A stretch of 58,870 nucleotides of DNA from Gammaproteobacteria bacterium (lineage in GTDB: Bacteria > Pseudomonadota > Gammaproteobacteria > SZUA-140). The notes beneath the pieces were generated by a model. That model had not been told where the DNA came from. It saw only the letters and a list, made by a program, of their open reading frames with translations, and did not search any database. The position numbers and the translations under genes are program-made. Position 1 is the first letter of the stretch. Each line of letters starts with the position of its first letter. The stretch covers positions 64,467-123,336 of the forward strand of contig WFNO01000086.1 of NCBI GenBank assembly GCA_015488555.1. The letters are read 5' to 3'. Below, piece by piece: positions 56,855 through 58,870 of this stretch.

Positions 56855-57760
56855 TCAAGCGGCCAGCGGCGGCGTCCTCTCCAATACCTCGAAGGCGTCG
56901 TGACGGACGTGATTGCGGCGCATCTCCTCGCGCAGCATCTCCTCGCTGACGATGCCCTGTTCCAGGCATTCCTTCAGCAGACCAAAGAACAATTGTTCCT
57001 GCCTGGGATCGGGATGGGGACGGTAGCGACCCAGCAAGGCGTATTCACCGAATAGCTTGCGACGGGCCCGCATCAGCCAGCCCAGGGGCGGAAAGAGCCG
57101 GAACCGCTCCGCCGGCCGCCAATCGATGGGCAACCCAGTCTTCCACGGCTGCGTGAGACGGCGGGTGTTGTGCAACATCTTGGTTGCGGGCGTCAGCCGG
57201 TCGAAGTCGTTCCACTCGTCTTCGAAGAAGCCGATGGACTCGCGCGGCTCCAGCTTGAGACAGATCCAGCGGCTGTAATCGCGCTTGAATTCGAACAACT
57301 CGTTGAATTGCTCCTCCACCCGCCAGTGGGTCAGCTTGGCGCAATCCAGCAACATCACGCTGCTAGCCAGGCAACGGTCGATGAAGCCCTTGGGACCGGC
57401 CCGCATCCGGCACAGGATGGCCTTGCCCTGCATGTCCCGGGACAAGAGTTCCCAGACGTCACTCACGGCGAAGATGTCGGGGTCGATCACCACCGCCCGG
57501 CCCTGGTAACCCATCAGTTCCGGCGGCATGAAACGTAGGGGTGTGAAGGACTGCAAGTCGTCGTACAGCCAGACCCGCTTGACTCCGTCGCGCAGATATT
57601 CCTGGCCCTCGCGTGCCTTCAAGAAAGGGTAGTCCTCCGTATGAATGATGCGGACGTCGAACTTGTCGTTGTTCCGGGAATTCCTGCGCAGCGCGTATTG
57701 TGCCACCAGGGCCCCCACGATCTGCTTGTGATTGGTATGGATGAAGACACAATGATCCAC
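56855..57760 (-). CDS. GT8-like glycosyltransferase, paralogue A
   Basis: The 301-residue protein begins FIHTNHKQIVGALVAQYALRR, has DPDIFAVSDVWELLSRDM (a DxD motif that may bind metal and nucleotide sugar), then VMLLDCAKLTHWRVEEQFNELFEFKRDY. This fits a GT-A fold of the GT8 kind, but the family is not one I know by name. The start is a GTG at 57760 with GAGG upstream. The next gene is a close paralogue with the same ending (VRHDAFEVLERTPPLAA), so the pair arose by tandem duplication. Confidence 0.7.
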   Translation of the reverse strand: MDHCVFIHTNHKQIVGALVAQYALRRNSRNNDKFDVRIIHTEDYPFLKAREGQEYLRDGVKRVWLYDDLQSFTPLRFMPPELMGYQGRAVVIDPDIFAVSDVWELLSRDMQGKAILCRMRAGPKGFIDRCLASSVMLLDCAKLTHWRVEEQFNELFEFKRDYSRWICLKLEPRESIGFFEDEWNDFDRLTPATKMLHNTRRLTQPWKTGLPIDWRPAERFRLFPPLGWLMRARRKLFGEYALLGRYRPHPDPRQEQLFFGLLKECLEQGIVSEEMLREEMRRNHVRHDAFEVLERTPPLAA

Positions 57761-57802
57761 TAGACCATCCTCTGTATCCGTCTGCGCGATATCACTTCTG
57801 CC

Positions 57803-58717
57803 TCAGGCCGCCAGCGGTGGCGTCCGCTCCAGGACCTCGAAGGCGTCGTGTCGCACATGATTCTTGCGCATTTCCTCACGCAACAATTCCTCCGTGATGA
57901 TGCCTTTTTCCAGGCACTCCTTGAGCAGGCCGAAGAAAAAGCGCTCCTGATTGGGATCGGGATGAGGCTTGTAATGTCCCAACATCCCGTACTCCCCGAA
58001 CAAGTGGCGGCGCAGGCTTTGCAGCCAACCCTGAGGAGAGAACCCCCGCACCCGCTCGGGCGGGCGGAAATCCACGGGCAGTCCGGTCTTCCACGGCTGC
58101 GTCTTGCGCTTGGTAGTATGGAGCATCTTGGTCTGCGGCGTCAGGCGGTCGAAGTCGTTCCATTCGTTTTCGAACAGGCCAATGGTCTCGCGCGGCTCCA
58201 ATTTGAGGCAGATCCAGTCCATGTAGTCACGCTTGAACTCGAACATCTCGTTGAACTGTTCCTCCACCCGCCAATGAGTCAGCTTGGCGCAATCCAACAG
58301 CATGACGCTGCTGGCCAGACAGCCGTAGAGGCGCCCCTTCTTCCCGGACCGGGGCCGGCACATGATCGCCTTGCCAGCCATATCGCGGGACAACAACTCC
58401 CAGACGTCACCCACTGCGAAGACGTCGGGATCGATCACCACCGCGCGGCCCTGGTAACCCATCAATTCCGGCGGCATGAAACGGGTCAGGGTGAAGGATT
58501 GGAGATCGTCGTTGAGCCAGACCCGCTTGGCACCGTCGCGCAGATAGTACTGGCCTTCTTTGGCGGCGAAAAAGGGATAATCCCTCATGTCGATGATATG
58601 GACATCGAATCGATCTGCATGACGGGAATTGCGCTTGAGGGCGTATTGAGCCACCAAAGCGCCAATATATTGTTTGTGGTTGGTCTGAATGAAAACTTTG
58701 TATTCCATCGACTCCAT
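57803..58717 (-). CDS. GT8-like glycosyltransferase, paralogue B
   Basis: About 304 residues, nearly colinear with paralogue A: FIQTNHKQYIGALVAQYALKR, DPDVFAVGDVWELLSRDM, FNEMFEFKRDYMDW and the same C-terminus. The most variable part is residues ~225-260. Four in-frame starts are close (58723, 58717, 58708 and the region above); ATG 58717 has GGGA 8 bases upstream, while ATG 58708 aligns exactly with the start of paralogue A. The leader contains a 12-bp tandem repeat whose copies include GGAG. Both genes probably add a sugar to a surface glycan. Confidence 0.75.
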   Translation of the reverse strand: MESMEYKVFIQTNHKQYIGALVAQYALKRNSRHADRFDVHIIDMRDYPFFAAKEGQYYLRDGAKRVWLNDDLQSFTLTRFMPPELMGYQGRAVVIDPDVFAVGDVWELLSRDMAGKAIMCRPRSGKKGRLYGCLASSVMLLDCAKLTHWRVEEQFNEMFEFKRDYMDWICLKLEPRETIGLFENEWNDFDRLTPQTKMLHTTKRKTQPWKTGLPVDFRPPERVRGFSPQGWLQSLRRHLFGEYGMLGHYKPHPDPNQERFFFGLLKECLEKGIITEELLREEMRKNHVRHDAFEVLERTPPLAA

Positions 58718-58727
58718 CGTCATCGTC

Positions 58728-58763
58728 CCAGTGCTCGCTCCAGTGCTCGCTCCAGTGCTGGCT
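58728..58763. repeat. Tandem repeat, 12 bp x 3, in the leader of paralogue B
   Basis: CCAGTGCTCGCT occurs at 58728-58739 and 58740-58751, and with one change (CCAGTGCTGGCT) at 58752-58763. On the minus strand the copies read AGCGAGCACTGG, so the array presents repeated GGAG-like elements just before the start codons. Confidence 0.88.
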
Positions 58764-58870
58764 GCCGCTCACGGGCGGCTTACTATAACACACAAAATGT
58801 ACGGATTAAACCTTTCGCCCCAGGTCAGGCTCCTTGCCCACCGACCTCTCCGCCCATGATGTAACCACCA

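Overview
The window reads as a GC-rich gammaproteobacterial chromosome segment. Supporting genes are lptF/lptG, a class I nrdAB pair, ppsA, metE/metR, a degP-type protease, a diheme cytochrome c peroxidase and a Cus-type copper/silver RND pump. The xfp-ackA pair and the peroxidase would fit an environmental, possibly chemolithotrophic lineage, but the exact taxon cannot be fixed from sequence alone. I see no rRNA, tRNA, CRISPR array, integrase or insertion sequence.

Layout. 1-3.4 kb: the end of a GGDEF-EAL protein, a frameshifted DUF4382 lipoprotein, a decayed ECF sigma factor and one small promoter-equipped ORF. 3.4-8 kb: an outer-membrane porin behind a sigma54/NtrC-like control region, a cytochrome c peroxidase and glucan phosphorylase. 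8-10.5 kb: a collapsed HlyD/ABC-2 exporter operon with no ATPase. 10.6-20.2 kb: a pentapeptide protein, metE with divergent metR, a cobalamin riboswitch in front of nrdA-nrdB, and an HPP-CBS membrane protein. 20.5-22.7 kb: a DUF4143 ATPase with twin palindromes at its start, and a patatin-like protein. 22.8-35.4 kb, all on the minus strand: a Cys-rich periplasmic protein, cusC, cusB, cusA, a PII-like protein, then a LolA-like protein, an ABC ATPase, a double FtsX permease broken by an in-frame TGA, and an outer-membrane barrel. 35.5-39.2 kb: ackA and xfp. 39.3-47.8 kb: a DedA/dead-PAP2/LssY fusion, a zinc ribbon protein, a LOG protein, an inositol-phosphatase-like enzyme, ppsA and degP. 48.2-58.7 kb: lptF-lptG, a phosphoesterase, a DAG kinase, a Tam41-like protein, an ELM1-like protein, a GT2 enzyme, an O-antigen ligase and two tandem GT8-like paralogues.

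Functional themes. Methionine and deoxynucleotide synthesis are wired to cofactor supply: metE is the B12-independent enzyme, and nrdAB sits behind a B12 riboswitch. Xfp and AckA together turn sugar phosphates into acetate plus ATP. The 48-59 kb half is devoted to the envelope (LPS transport, lipid phosphorylation, glycosyl transfer). The 22-35 kb block couples metal efflux to what looks like a lipid or lipoprotein export machine spanning both membranes.

The most unusual global feature is a set of short tandem repeats (11-13 bp unit, mostly 12) at no fewer than seven places, in gene leaders, just after stop codons or in the first codons of genes. Several loci show recent gene decay: the ABC-2 exporter, the sigma factor, the DUF4382 lipoprotein and the FtsX permease.
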